Program-made: the position numbers and the translations under genes
In this document: positions 23,649 through 32,412 of the stretch, piece after piece
Layout: each line of letters starts with the position of its first letter
How positions within the stretch are numbered: the first letter of the stretch is position 1
The notes under the pieces: model-generated
Seen by the model: the letters and a program-made list of their open reading frames with translations, nothing else
Databases searched by the model: none
Told to the model about the DNA's origin: nothing
NCBI GenBank assembly: GCA_910577675.1
Contig: CAJTOR010000042.1
Coordinates: 1 to 32,423, forward strand
Source of the DNA: an uncultured Lachnospiraceae bacterium
GTDB taxonomy: Bacteria; Bacillota; Clostridia; Lachnospirales; Lachnospiraceae
Direction of reading: 5' to 3'
Length of the DNA stretch: 32,423 bases

Positions 23649-25937
23649 TTATTGTGTCGGCCACTGCCCTATTCTTTCCAGCATCCCTTTTATATCAAGA
23701 ATTCCATATGCAAATCCCTTGCGGACAAGTTCAACTGGCAAAAACTCGTCATATTTTTCAAACAGCGGTTCCTCCTTAGGATAGAGGAGTTCCATAGGGT
23801 CAATCGGAATCTTTGCCGCCTCTTTTACTACCCTGAAAAATTCTTCCCTCCCCGCCTTCATCTTAAACTGGATAAAATAAGGTCTTGAAGAATCCATACC
23901 GGAGAGTTTTAATTCCTTCGCACAGCGTATCCTTAAAAAGCGCTCCAGCGCAAGGAATGAGTAACTCCCAAGCCACGGGAACAAACACCACATTTCCCCT
24001 CCAAGGCAGATGAGCGGGTCTTTTGATATCCCCGAATAAAGTGCGGTATCCCTCGCCTCAGAAAGCCTCTTTACGGCGTGCTCCATCAGGTACGGATAGG
24101 ATTTTTCTTCCGCCAGAACGTCCCGCATCCGCTCCAGTACCCTTGTGTGGACATCGCCCGGACATTGCCCAAAATAAGCCGGAATCTTGCCCTTAACCTG
24201 CGTGCAATATACAAGGTGTCTTTTGTGATCCACCTCATCGACCACCCAGGCATGTCCTGCAATCGCGATTTTCTCGCCCACCGGCGGCGGTTTTACAATT
24301 GTCCCAAGCTCCTCGGAGGCGGAGCGGACCGTGTATTCTTCATCTTCCTGGAATACGGCATAAAACCTGAAATTATTGGTAATCCTCTCCCCCGTAATCC
24401 CGACGATCAACCCGCCGTTTTCTGTCTGCTCAATATGGTTAATTTGAATCAGATGGCGCAGCATTTTTTTGTAATCTTCCTGCGATATACGGTAAAAATA
24501 GCTTAGCGGAAGCACGCGGGAAGCGAGCGCCTGTGGGGTCATTTCCCCGCAGGAAGCGAGCGTGCTCATTGTCTGGTGGTAGAGCAGGCTGTAAGGGAGC
24601 CTGTCAAGTTTTGGCGGCTCCACAAAGCGCTCCTCCATATAGAGCTGCACGAGCGCGATGCCCTGAATCAGCGACCATGGGATGGTTGCCGGGAGCATTG
24701 CCCGCGCCTCCGGCACTTCCTCGCGCATAACAAACCACATTTCCGGCGGAAGATTGCGCCTTCCGGTTCGCCCCATGCGCTGCAAAAATGAGGAAACCGT
24801 AAACGGCGCGTCAATCTGGAACGCGCGCTCCAACCTCCCGATATCGATACCAAGTTCAAGCGTTGCCGTTGTTACAGTGGTCTGGAACTGCTCTTCATCC
24901 TTCATTACCGATTCCGCAGTTTCGCGGTAGGCTGTGGAGAGATTGCCGTGGTGTATCAAAAAACGATCCGGCTCATTTTTTGTTTCGCAGTACTGGCGCA
25001 GTGTTGTTGTAATCACCTCGCATTCCTCGCGCGAATTTACGAAGACAAGGCATTTTTTCCCGCGCGTGTGCTCAAATATATAGCCGATGCCGGGGTCTGC
25101 ATCCCCGGGTGCGATATCGGATGATTTCTCGGCAGAAGGCAGGGATATACCATCCGATATACCGGATGCACCCGGCATCCCCTCCGATATGTCAGATGTA
25201 TCCGGCATCCGCTCCGTCATTTCCGGTACCCTTCCTTCCCCGATATAGAAGTGTTCCATTGAGAGCCGCCACTTTACACCTTTTGCATCAATGCGCGGGA
25301 TTACTGTTCCCCTGCCCGTCCCCGAAGCCAAAAAGTTTCCTGTACTCTGCAAATCGCCCAGGGTTGCCGACAGCCCGATACGCCGCGGGTTTACCCCTGC
25401 CAATCGTGAGAGCCTCTCCATCAGGCAGAGAGTCTGACCGCCACGGTCGCCGCGCATCAGGGAATGTACTTCGTCGATCACAATAAAGCGCAGGTCACCG
25501 AACAGTCTTGATATGTCCGCATGTTTATGCAGCAACATTGCTTCAAGTGATTCCGGGGTGATCTGCAAGATTCCTGACGGGTGTTTTAAGAGTTTGTTTT
25601 TGTGCGACTGCGCCACGTCGCCATGCCAGTGCCAGACCGGGATATGTGCTTCCTCGCACAGGTCATTCAGACGCATAAACTGGTCGTTTATCAGCGCTTT
25701 TAAGGGACCGATGTATATTGCTCCCACCGTGCGCGGTGCATCCTCCGAAAACAGTGTCAGTATCGGGAAGAATGCAGCCTCCGTCTTGCCGGATGCTGTT
25801 GAGGCTGACAATAATACATTTTCGTCCGTGTTAAAGATTGCATCCCCCGCTGCTACCTGGATAGCGCGCAGGTTTTCCCATCGATTCCGGTATATAAAAT
25901 CCTGTACAAACGGTGCATACCGCTCAAATACGCCCAT
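23649..25937 (-). CDS. Lhr-like SF2 DNA helicase (BrxH-like)
   Basis: This 762-residue DEAD/DEAH-type helicase has the motif set of the Lhr/BrxH group: ASTASGKTEA (45-54), IDEVHSL near 157, GLSATLGD near 188, VFVNSREECE, TATLELGIDIG, and QRMGRTGRR near 387. A C-terminal region of about 350 residues with winged-helix and beta segments is typical of Lhr core proteins. An insert near residues 240-270 is made of short degenerate SDISEGMPG-type repeats. Its ATG has AAGGAA 7 nt upstream. It follows the BrxD-like ATPase gene by 180 nt, a gap filled by a duplicated palindromic element. In type 2 BREX systems a similar helicase is encoded next to BrxD, which supports a joint role. Confidence 0.9.
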   Translation of the reverse strand: MGVFERYAPFVQDFIYRNRWENLRAIQVAAGDAIFNTDENVLLSASTASGKTEAAFFPILTLFSEDAPRTVGAIYIGPLKALINDQFMRLNDLCEEAHIPVWHWHGDVAQSHKNKLLKHPSGILQITPESLEAMLLHKHADISRLFGDLRFIVIDEVHSLMRGDRGGQTLCLMERLSRLAGVNPRRIGLSATLGDLQSTGNFLASGTGRGTVIPRIDAKGVKWRLSMEHFYIGEGRVPEMTERMPDTSDISEGMPGASGISDGISLPSAEKSSDIAPGDADPGIGYIFEHTRGKKCLVFVNSREECEVITTTLRQYCETKNEPDRFLIHHGNLSTAYRETAESVMKDEEQFQTTVTTATLELGIDIGRLERAFQIDAPFTVSSFLQRMGRTGRRNLPPEMWFVMREEVPEARAMLPATIPWSLIQGIALVQLYMEERFVEPPKLDRLPYSLLYHQTMSTLASCGEMTPQALASRVLPLSYFYRISQEDYKKMLRHLIQINHIEQTENGGLIVGITGERITNNFRFYAVFQEDEEYTVRSASEELGTIVKPPPVGEKIAIAGHAWVVDEVDHKRHLVYCTQVKGKIPAYFGQCPGDVHTRVLERMRDVLAEEKSYPYLMEHAVKRLSEARDTALYSGISKDPLICLGGEMWCLFPWLGSYSFLALERFLRIRCAKELKLSGMDSSRPYFIQFKMKAGREEFFRVVKEAAKIPIDPMELLYPKEEPLFEKYDEFLPVELVRKGFAYGILDIKGMLERIGQWPTQ

Positions 25938-25950
25938 ATAGTTTTCCTTT

Positions 25951-26102
25951 TTTTAGTTCCGCATCTCCCCTCCCACCGCCCTTTTTACGCAGTGGGATTT
26001 CTCTCCTCTTCGTTCCGAGAAGTCCCACTGGGGCGGCTGTCCGGGGATCTGCTGTTTTTAGTCCCGCATCTCCCCTCCCACCGCCCTTTTTACGCAGTGG
26101 GG
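25951..26102. repeat. Duplicated palindromic element between ATPase and helicase genes
   Basis: A 46-nt unit beginning TTTTAGT and ending ACGCAGTGGG occurs at 25951-25996 and again from about 26057 to 26102, with one or two differences and a 106-nt period. Between the copies, CAGTGGGATTTCTC pairs with GAGAAGTCCCACTG (about 25990-26032, one mismatch), and CCGCCC pairs with GGGCGG further out. The whole resembles a mobile palindromic repeat of the REP or MITE type. Confidence 0.75.
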
Positions 26103-26117
26103 TGGGGGGATTGCTGT

Positions 26118-27440
26118 TTACAGTTCAAATTCTGCAAATTCCTGCGCTGCTGACATTTCAACATTTTCAGGCTGTGCTTTCGCGTAGGTGAATTCACCCG
26201 ACCCTAAGAGCTTTTCAACCGTAAGCCCCGGGTTCTGACAGATAATATTGAGCAGCTCAATAAAATCGCGGATAACTTCCCGCGGAGTGATATTGGAATC
26301 CGCCCCAATCCTGCCAAATTCAATCCTGATAAAAGCGACCAGATCCTCCTGTGTAAGCACCTGCTCATACTCGAAAAGCTCCGCATGGATATCCGCGAGC
26401 TTCTCGATCAGTACAAGCATTTCCTCGTTGGTCAGCGGCACAAGCTTGATAACCGGCGCAAGCATGTCCTTTACATCCTCACCGCCAAAGCGCCCCGCCG
26501 AAAGTCTTGAGCGCAATGCCTCATAACTGTATACACCCCGCCGCGTATCCTCAATGCACTGCGGCGTTCCTCCCATAATAATGCCCAGATATTTTGCCTT
26601 TCCCTGCAAAGTATCATTGTACATGGTCAATATTTTCTCGTAATTGTACTGGCGCGTGATACTGTTCGGGATTTTGTAAATATTCACCAATTCATCAATC
26701 AGAATCAGCATACCACTGTAACCAGCCTGCTTTAGGAAAAACGCAAACAACTTGATATATTCATACCAGTCATCATCCGTCACCACAATATTCACGCCAA
26801 GCTCTGCCTTCGCCTCGGATTTGCCCGCATATTCCCCGCGGAACCATTTCACCACATAAGCCTTTTTTTCATCGTCACCCTCCAGATAGGCGCGGTAATA
26901 CATGGTCAAAAGTTTTGCAAAATCAAAGCCGTGCACCATTTCCTGCAATGTGCCGATCACTTCGTAAATCTTTCTTTCAACCGCCGAAGCAAACTCCTCC
27001 GAATCCGGTTCCAGATCGCCCTGAGCCGCAACAGCGCCCTGCACGCCGCCTATCCAGCGCTCTAAAATCAGGGTGAGTGCGCCTCCCTCCGGGCGTGTTT
27101 TTGTGGACATATTGCGGATCAGCTCCTTGTAGGTCGCAAGTCCCTGCCCCTTCGTCCCCTGCAACCTGCGCTCAGGTGACAAATCCGCATCCACCACCAC
27201 AAAATTGCGATCCATCACATAATTCCGGATGGTCTGCAACAAAAAACTCTTGCCGCTGCCATATTTCCCGACAATAAAGCGGAACGATGCACCTCCCTGT
27301 GCAATAATATCCACATCGTGCAGCAATGCGGCAATCTCCGTTTCCCTGCCAACCGTAATATACGGCAGACCTATGCGCGGCACAACGCCACCCTTTAAGG
27401 AATTAATCACTGCCTGCGCAATCCGTTTCGGTACTTTCAT
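26118..27440 (-). CDS. BrxD-type ATP-binding protein (DUF2791)
   Basis: This 440-residue P-loop ATPase of the DUF2791 group is the type named BrxD when found in type 2 BREX systems. Walker A GKYGSGKS is at residues 58-65. Walker B (MLILIDELVNIYK) is near 245. The family segments KGGVVPRIGLPYITVGR, DADLSPERRLQG and MSTKTRPEGGALT are present. The start MKVPKRIAQ at 27440 has GGAAAGGGG 9 nt upstream and fits the family; an ATG 16 codons earlier has a poorly spaced site. The gene lies between the TerB-domain gene (130 nt upstream) and the helicase gene. It probably loads or controls the helicase. Confidence 0.9.
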   Translation of the reverse strand: MKVPKRIAQAVINSLKGGVVPRIGLPYITVGRETEIAALLHDVDIIAQGGASFRFIVGKYGSGKSFLLQTIRNYVMDRNFVVVDADLSPERRLQGTKGQGLATYKELIRNMSTKTRPEGGALTLILERWIGGVQGAVAAQGDLEPDSEEFASAVERKIYEVIGTLQEMVHGFDFAKLLTMYYRAYLEGDDEKKAYVVKWFRGEYAGKSEAKAELGVNIVVTDDDWYEYIKLFAFFLKQAGYSGMLILIDELVNIYKIPNSITRQYNYEKILTMYNDTLQGKAKYLGIIMGGTPQCIEDTRRGVYSYEALRSRLSAGRFGGEDVKDMLAPVIKLVPLTNEEMLVLIEKLADIHAELFEYEQVLTQEDLVAFIRIEFGRIGADSNITPREVIRDFIELLNIICQNPGLTVEKLLGSGEFTYAKAQPENVEMSAAQEFAEFEL

Positions 27441-27569
27441 TCCCGTATTCCCCTTTCCAACCTTTTTCCCCACCCGGCTTACCTTCATAACCTTTATTCA
27501 ATATCTACCCAAACAAAAATAATCTCTAAATTCCCCATATATTCTTGACAGTTTTATTCTCCCCCCATA

Positions 27570-29753
27570 TCAAACACCGCCAAGCAAGCCCGCAACCTCA
27601 CCCGCATAATCCTCAAGCAACTCCGGAATATCCCCGTTAAAAACAATCACCGTATCTCCAAAGCGGTCATAAAGTTTTTCATTAATAGAGTCAACCACAA
27701 CCGACAGCATCAGACGGCGCGCGCGCAAAATGTCCTTATAGGGCGTGCCGTCAAGCAGACTTTGAAGGAATATGCGCTCCCATTCCTCAAGGGTAGAATC
27801 TTCCTGCACCGCTGGAATTTCCCCGAAGGGCTGCCCTGAATTATTTTCCGTCACACTCTCTTCTTTGTCCGCATTGCCATCCCACACGAATTCAAGTTGT
27901 CCAAACTTCGCCGTAACGGACTCCTGCAGATTCTCTTTGCTTTCACAATCCTTCTGCAAAAGCGCATTTCCTCCGACAGACTGCTCACAGGAAATACTAA
28001 AGACATCCTTTTCAGCATCGTCCACAATTAACTTATCCCGCGTCAGCTCCGACGCGCGCCGGATTCCGTCAAGCTTTGACAAGTCAATCTCAACCACCGG
28101 GGCAGCATCCTTTTCCCTTTTTGCAGACAGCCGGTCGATCTCCTTGTCGATGCAGTTTATAACAAGCTTTGTCATCCCTTCAAGCTTTAATGGGAATTTA
28201 TAATCATACCGCTCGCGCATCCTCGCATCCACCGCATGTAAAATCAGCCCCATATCTTTATTTTTTGTGCAGTTCCCAAAATATTTCTCGCAGCTCCAAT
28301 GCCCGTTGACACAGCGGTAACGGTGTATCGGGTTGACCTCATACTCATATTCCACATATTTCTTCTGGTCATAAAACACCGCGGACACAAACATCTGGTA
28401 TGCACATGTGGTCAGAGTGCCAAAGTATTTTTCAGAAAGCGTCTTTTTCCCATGTTTTGCATAGTGTACTGCCAGTGCGCGGAACACGCCGCAGGTTACG
28501 CTTCGCACATCATCCGGTTTTTCTTTATAAAACTTTGAACCTTCCATATTGTATTTTGAAAGTGCACAGATTGCCTTAAAATACTCCTCGTCCCCGTACT
28601 CCTCAGGGTGGAGAAAAACAAACATCGCATTGTCAAATTCCAAATTCCCGATATCTGAAAGTAACTCCCGGTCAAGATTATAGTAGACAACATAATCACA
28701 CAGCCAATTCTTAATATACCGGTCAAGCTGAATATCATGTTCCCTGTAATTCTCCCAGAAGGTTTTCAGAAGTAAAAATCCTTCCTGTGGTGTTTTTGCA
28801 CCAACCTGGTGCAGTAATTCGTACACATAGACAAATGCAAAAGAAAGTGGTGCGGGCGCAATATCACCCTGGCGCACCCCCGCACGCCAGGTAAAATACC
28901 CCCGCAACTGGGCTATATTCATCGCCTGGTAGGTTGGAAAATACCAGGTAAAATCCCCCGGATAAAGGCAGTTATCCGTATAATCCTCCATCATAAGCGC
29001 CTGCCGGAAAAATAATTCCTCCTTTGTCATCCGGTATCCCTCGGGGCTGTGCGGCAGCGCCCTGCACTCGCGGATGCGGTCTGGAACGGAATCATCCATA
29101 ACTTCCTCCATCCGGTACTGCGGCTGTTTTGTGTACCCGCCAGACCAAGATCCTGCCTTCTGCATACTCTGCTTCACAAAATCCGCACTTTGATACTTTC
29201 CTGCGGATATTGATTCCCGTTTCCATCCTCCCGGTTTATCTTCCTGCGCATTATTGCGGCGGGGAGGAATCTTTTCCTCCTCATACAGGTTTGTACTAAA
29301 CTGATTTTCTCCTCCCGCCCTCTTCCCCCTTACATTATCCGCCCATATCTCAAATGTGATCTGCTGGAGCTGCCTTGTGGTTTCACGCATTTTTTCGGTG
29401 ACACTGCGAATGCTTTTAAGCGACGTTTCTTCGCCGTTCCTCCTCCTTTCCTTCCCCCGTCCAATATTGAGGGAAGCAACGGGTAGTTTTTCACTCTTCT
29501 TTGGTATTTTTTCCTCCCGCCCATTCAACAAGATACCCGCCTCCTGTGCCGCCGGGGAATCTTTTTTAGCATTTTTCTTTCTCTTTACCTTCCTCTTTTC
29601 TATCTTTGTATTGTGCAGGATTCCCGCGCCCGTTCCGGAATCATATCGATCAGAAATCCCTTCCTTTGGTTTTATCCCTGCATCCTTCCCCGAAAAAATC
29701 TTTTCCATCAGGCGGTTTACATTTTCATTAAAGGGATTCCGTCCTAAAGGCAT
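27570..29753 (-). CDS. TerB_N / TerB_C domain protein
   Basis: This 727-residue protein opens with about 250 residues of basic, low-complexity sequence (KRKVKRKKNAKK, many Lys, Arg, Glu). The TerB_N domain follows at about 265-450, with the recognisable WYFPTYQAMNIAQLRGYFTW and LSFAFVYVYELLHQVG. The C-terminal TerB_C domain begins near 552 (EIDLSKLDGIRRA) and includes EEWERIFLQSLLDG near 650. These domains were described in tellurite-resistance-linked and DNA-processing gene clusters, where they are encoded with an ATPase and an SF2 helicase, as here. GGGAGGTG precedes the ATG by 5 nt. It is the first gene of the leftward operon and may be the scaffold or sensor. Confidence 0.88.
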   Translation of the reverse strand: MPLGRNPFNENVNRLMEKIFSGKDAGIKPKEGISDRYDSGTGAGILHNTKIEKRKVKRKKNAKKDSPAAQEAGILLNGREEKIPKKSEKLPVASLNIGRGKERRRNGEETSLKSIRSVTEKMRETTRQLQQITFEIWADNVRGKRAGGENQFSTNLYEEEKIPPRRNNAQEDKPGGWKRESISAGKYQSADFVKQSMQKAGSWSGGYTKQPQYRMEEVMDDSVPDRIRECRALPHSPEGYRMTKEELFFRQALMMEDYTDNCLYPGDFTWYFPTYQAMNIAQLRGYFTWRAGVRQGDIAPAPLSFAFVYVYELLHQVGAKTPQEGFLLLKTFWENYREHDIQLDRYIKNWLCDYVVYYNLDRELLSDIGNLEFDNAMFVFLHPEEYGDEEYFKAICALSKYNMEGSKFYKEKPDDVRSVTCGVFRALAVHYAKHGKKTLSEKYFGTLTTCAYQMFVSAVFYDQKKYVEYEYEVNPIHRYRCVNGHWSCEKYFGNCTKNKDMGLILHAVDARMRERYDYKFPLKLEGMTKLVINCIDKEIDRLSAKREKDAAPVVEIDLSKLDGIRRASELTRDKLIVDDAEKDVFSISCEQSVGGNALLQKDCESKENLQESVTAKFGQLEFVWDGNADKEESVTENNSGQPFGEIPAVQEDSTLEEWERIFLQSLLDGTPYKDILRARRLMLSVVVDSINEKLYDRFGDTVIVFNGDIPELLEDYAGEVAGLLGGV

Positions 29754-29823
29754 CCCAACACCTCCCTCAAAGCTCCGGGCACAACAAATTTTTCATGTCC
29801 GGCACCGAACATATTTTCTTTCT

Positions 29824-29852
29824 ATACTATCATACTTTTGGGTGATTTGCAA
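29824..29852 (-). promoter_or_regulatory. Promoter of the TerB-BrxD-helicase operon
   Basis: On the minus strand TTGCAA (29847-29852) and TAGTAT (29824-29829) are 17 nt apart, about 70 nt upstream of the TerB-domain start. No other promoter of similar quality was seen before the three downstream genes. Confidence 0.55.
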
Positions 29853-29935
29853 TGGCTTTCAAAATGTGGGAATTCAACTGCGGGAGCAGCAAAGGGATAT
29901 AAATTTCCTTTGACGAAAAGTTCCCAATCCTTCCC

Positions 29936-29964
29936 TTGACAAAACGGGTTCGGTAATGTATGTT
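29936..29964 (+). promoter_or_regulatory. Promoter of the SIMPL-domain gene
   Basis: A perfect -35 TTGACA (29936-29941) is followed after 17 nt by TATGTT (29959-29964). The start codon is about 40 nt downstream. Confidence 0.6.
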
Positions 29965-30002
29965 TGTCTGGTAGGAATATAAATCAAAAGGAGGCTAAAA
30001 CT

Positions 30003-30665
30003 ATGCCACGTACTATTACTGTAAAAGGGGTCGGAAAGGCTTCTGCAAGCCCTGACTATGTCACCCTCTCCATCGTGCTGGAGTCATTCAATGAGAATTA
30101 TGACAGCGCAATGGATCTCGCTGAAGCGCACATTCAGGAATTAACTGCGGCGCTCGTTGGTGTCGGCTTTGAAAAGGAAGCCCTGAAAACCACCAATTTC
30201 AATGTGAGAACCGAATACAACAATGAAAAAGACCAGAACGGGAACTGGAAAAAAGTCTTTTCCGGCTATGTTGTCACCCACGATTTAAAGCTTGAATTTG
30301 ATTTTAACATGGAGCGGCTCTCGCAGGCAATCAACGCTATTTCAAGCTGTGCTGCACACCCACAGCTCTCCGTCGCTTTCACTGTGAAAGACCCATCCGG
30401 TCTCAAGGAAGAAATGCTTCGAAACGCCGCTGTGAACGCAAAAGAGAAGGCTGAAATCCTCTGTGCCGCATCCGGCGTTAAGCTCGGCACCCTTTTAAAT
30501 ATCGATTATAACTGGAGCGAAATAAGTGTTCTCTCCAGAACGGGCTATATGCTCGCGGAAGATAATCTGCGCGGTGCAGCTCCGATGAAAGCAAGATCCA
30601 TCGATATCCAGCCAGAGGATATCAATGTCAGCGATACGGCAACATTTACTTGGGAATTATCATAA
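30003..30665 (+). CDS. SIMPL (DUF541) domain protein
   Basis: This 220-residue protein is a member of the SIMPL/DUF541 family, which is widespread and of poorly defined function, linked in some bacteria to oxidative stress. The family opening TITVKGVGKASASPDYVTLSI and the segments ALKTTNFNVRTEY and AEILCAASGVKLGTLLNI are present. Unlike many members it has no signal peptide, so it is likely cytoplasmic. The start at 30003 has AAAGGAGG 7 nt upstream; the 13 in-frame codons before it lie over that site. It is divergent from the TerB operon and is followed by the truncated recombinase after about 80 nt. Confidence 0.88.
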   Translation: MPRTITVKGVGKASASPDYVTLSIVLESFNENYDSAMDLAEAHIQELTAALVGVGFEKEALKTTNFNVRTEYNNEKDQNGNWKKVFSGYVVTHDLKLEFDFNMERLSQAINAISSCAAHPQLSVAFTVKDPSGLKEEMLRNAAVNAKEKAEILCAASGVKLGTLLNIDYNWSEISVLSRTGYMLAEDNLRGAAPMKARSIDIQPEDINVSDTATFTWELS

Positions 30666-30743
30666 AAAATAAGCTGTACATACAAAAAGATAAGCTGAAA
30701 CCAGAAGGTTGGAAGAAGACAGTACATCAATATTTTTAATGAT

Positions 30744-31964
30744 ATGTACAGCCGGGATATTTCTAAAAAGGTGCTTGCAGGGCGCATGACACGCTCAAGG
30801 CAGGGAAAATTCTGCGGAGGACAGCCGCCTTTGGGGCTGATGCGTGACCCTGATGACAACGGACACCTTATTATTGATCCGGAAACAGCACCTACTATCA
30901 GAAGGATATTTGACCTTGCACTTGACGGGATGGGAAACATGAAAATCTGCAAGACGCTGATGGACGAAAAGATACCAATTACGAGGACAAAGCAGACAAC
31001 GGAGTGTGACGTGAATTATTATGCATGGAGCGGCTCACGCATATCCACTATCTTACGCAATCCCTTTTACAAAGGCGCACATGTTGTCTGCAAGACACAC
31101 CAGAAGGGCATACGCTCCAATACCTACAACATCATTCCGAGGGAACAGCGGGAAGTCATAGAGGACTGCCACGAAGCCATTATCCCTAAAGCGGAGTGGG
31201 AAAAGGTACAGCAGCTCATAGACCGCAGACCGCCAATCATGAAGGGGAATAACTGCCCATATTACAATATTTTTCATGGTATTGTCTACTGTGCCACCTG
31301 TGGGAAGTCCATGCAGGTGCGCTATGAAAAAGTCGGGAGGACGGACAAAGACCACCGGACCGGAAAAGAGCGTGAGCCGATAGACAAGGCATACTATATC
31401 TGCCAGACTTATAACCGATTGGGGAAAGATGCCTGCACAAGCCACAAAATCGAAGCGAGGGATTTATATAACCTTGTGCTTTCGGATATACAGGAAGTTG
31501 CGGCTATGGCATTAAAGGACAAAGAAGCGTTTTATGGCAGACTGAGCCGCAGAATGGAAAAACAGTACCTTGCGGATACGGACAGTCTGAAAAAGGAATA
31601 TGAGAACCTTGCACAGTGCAATCAGGAGATAGATGATACTTTTATCAGTTTATATGCAGACAAGGCAAAAGGAATACTTACGGAAAAGCGTTTCCTAAAG
31701 CTGACGGACGCAATGGAGAAAGAACAGGAAAGCAACCAGAACCGTATGCAGGAAATAGCAGCACTTATCAGTGAGGAGGAACATTCAGAGGGTGATGTGC
31801 AGATGTTCATGGGGGAAATCAGGCGGTATGCTGCCATTACGGAACTTGACGAAACGGTGCTAAACCGTTTGATTAACCGCATATTGATAGGCGAACCTAA
31901 GAAAGTTGACGGGGTGAAGACACATGAAGTGCGGATTGTATATAATTTTGTTGGGGAACTGTAA
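30744..31964 (+). pseudogene. Large serine recombinase lacking its catalytic domain
   Basis: The 406-residue frame starts at MYSRDISKKVLAGRMTRSRQ, which corresponds to the end of the resolvase domain in intact large serine recombinases. The recombinase DNA-binding domain follows (PPLGLMRDPDDNG to NPFYKGAHV). Next comes a zinc ribbon with cysteines near 183 and 186 (YCATCGKSM) and near 219 and 229 (ICQTYN, ACTSHK), then a coiled coil at about 265-345. The missing 120-140 residues include the catalytic serine, and the upstream frame holds only a few matching residues (INIFND) before a TGA. It is therefore a relic of an integrated element, inactive for strand exchange. No good ribosome binding site precedes it. 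Confidence 0.85.
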
Positions 31965-32010
31965 AATAATAAAGTATTGTATTATGTATCTGTAAATGAC
32001 AACCATGAGG

Positions 32011-32041
32011 GCAGGGATTCGATGAGAGTCCTTGCTTTTTG
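32011..32041 (+). terminator. Terminator after the recombinase relic
   Basis: GCAGGGA (32011-32017) pairs with TCCTTGC (32029-32035) with one G-U pair and an 11-nt loop, followed by five T residues. Confidence 0.75.
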
Positions 32042-32124
32042 GCTGTTTATTGTTTCATTATCAGTGATATATACGGACATAGATGTTGTTAATTATAGGT
32101 GATAGGTTTTACTTGGAGTTCAGA

Positions 32125-32290
32125 CTAGTGTTCCATCCGGTCAGGAGTCGGACTTGTGGGCTGCATGGTTCGTGCCAGTGCCAGGCAAAATTTCGACGGC
32201 GATGCGGTGGCATCGTCTGGAAATTTTAACGACGCAATGGTACGAAACAGGTAGTACACAAGTTCAATTTCAGACTGGATAGAGTACTAG
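32125..32290. repeat. 166-bp imperfect palindrome, possible structured RNA
   Basis: The left and right halves pair around the loop GGTG (32206-32209) in one register: CTAGT/ACTAG, ATCCGGTC/GACTGGAT, GGACTTGTG/CACAAGTTC, the 15-bp block 32166-32180 with 32235-32249 (two mismatches), AAAATTTC/GAAATTTT, and CGATGC/GCATCG. For every block but one the two coordinates sum to 415, so only a one-base shift occurs. Many remaining positions are G-T pairs, which RNA would tolerate. No protein is encoded here. It could be a structured RNA, a MITE-like element or an attachment-type palindrome. Confidence 0.75.
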
Positions 32291-32382
32291 AGATTAAGTT
32301 AAAGTTTAAGATGGTCTTAACTTTGCTTAATATGTTGAACAAAAAGAATAACTTTATACGCAAAAAGCACACGGAAATCAAT

Positions 32383-32412
32383 TTTCCATAAACAGAAAAA
32401 ATAATGTATAAT
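32383..32412 (+). promoter_or_regulatory. Promoter for a gene beyond the window
   Basis: TTTCCA (32383-32388) and a perfect TATAAT (32407-32412) are 18 nt apart. They point rightward into sequence not included here. Confidence 0.5.

Noticed and set aside
25109..25230. CRISPR-like short repeats
   Set aside because: The similar units lie in frame inside the helicase gene and encode a degenerate Ser/Asp/Gly insert; spacing and sequence do not fit an array.
22825..29753. Complete BREX system
   Set aside because: Only BrxD-like and helicase genes are present; PglZ, BrxC/PglY, PglW and a PglX methylase are absent from the window.
32125..32412. Retron non-coding RNA before a reverse transcriptase
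   Set aside because: The long hairpin is suggestive, but no flanking a1/a2 pair is clear, a fresh promoter follows it, and no reverse transcriptase is visible.
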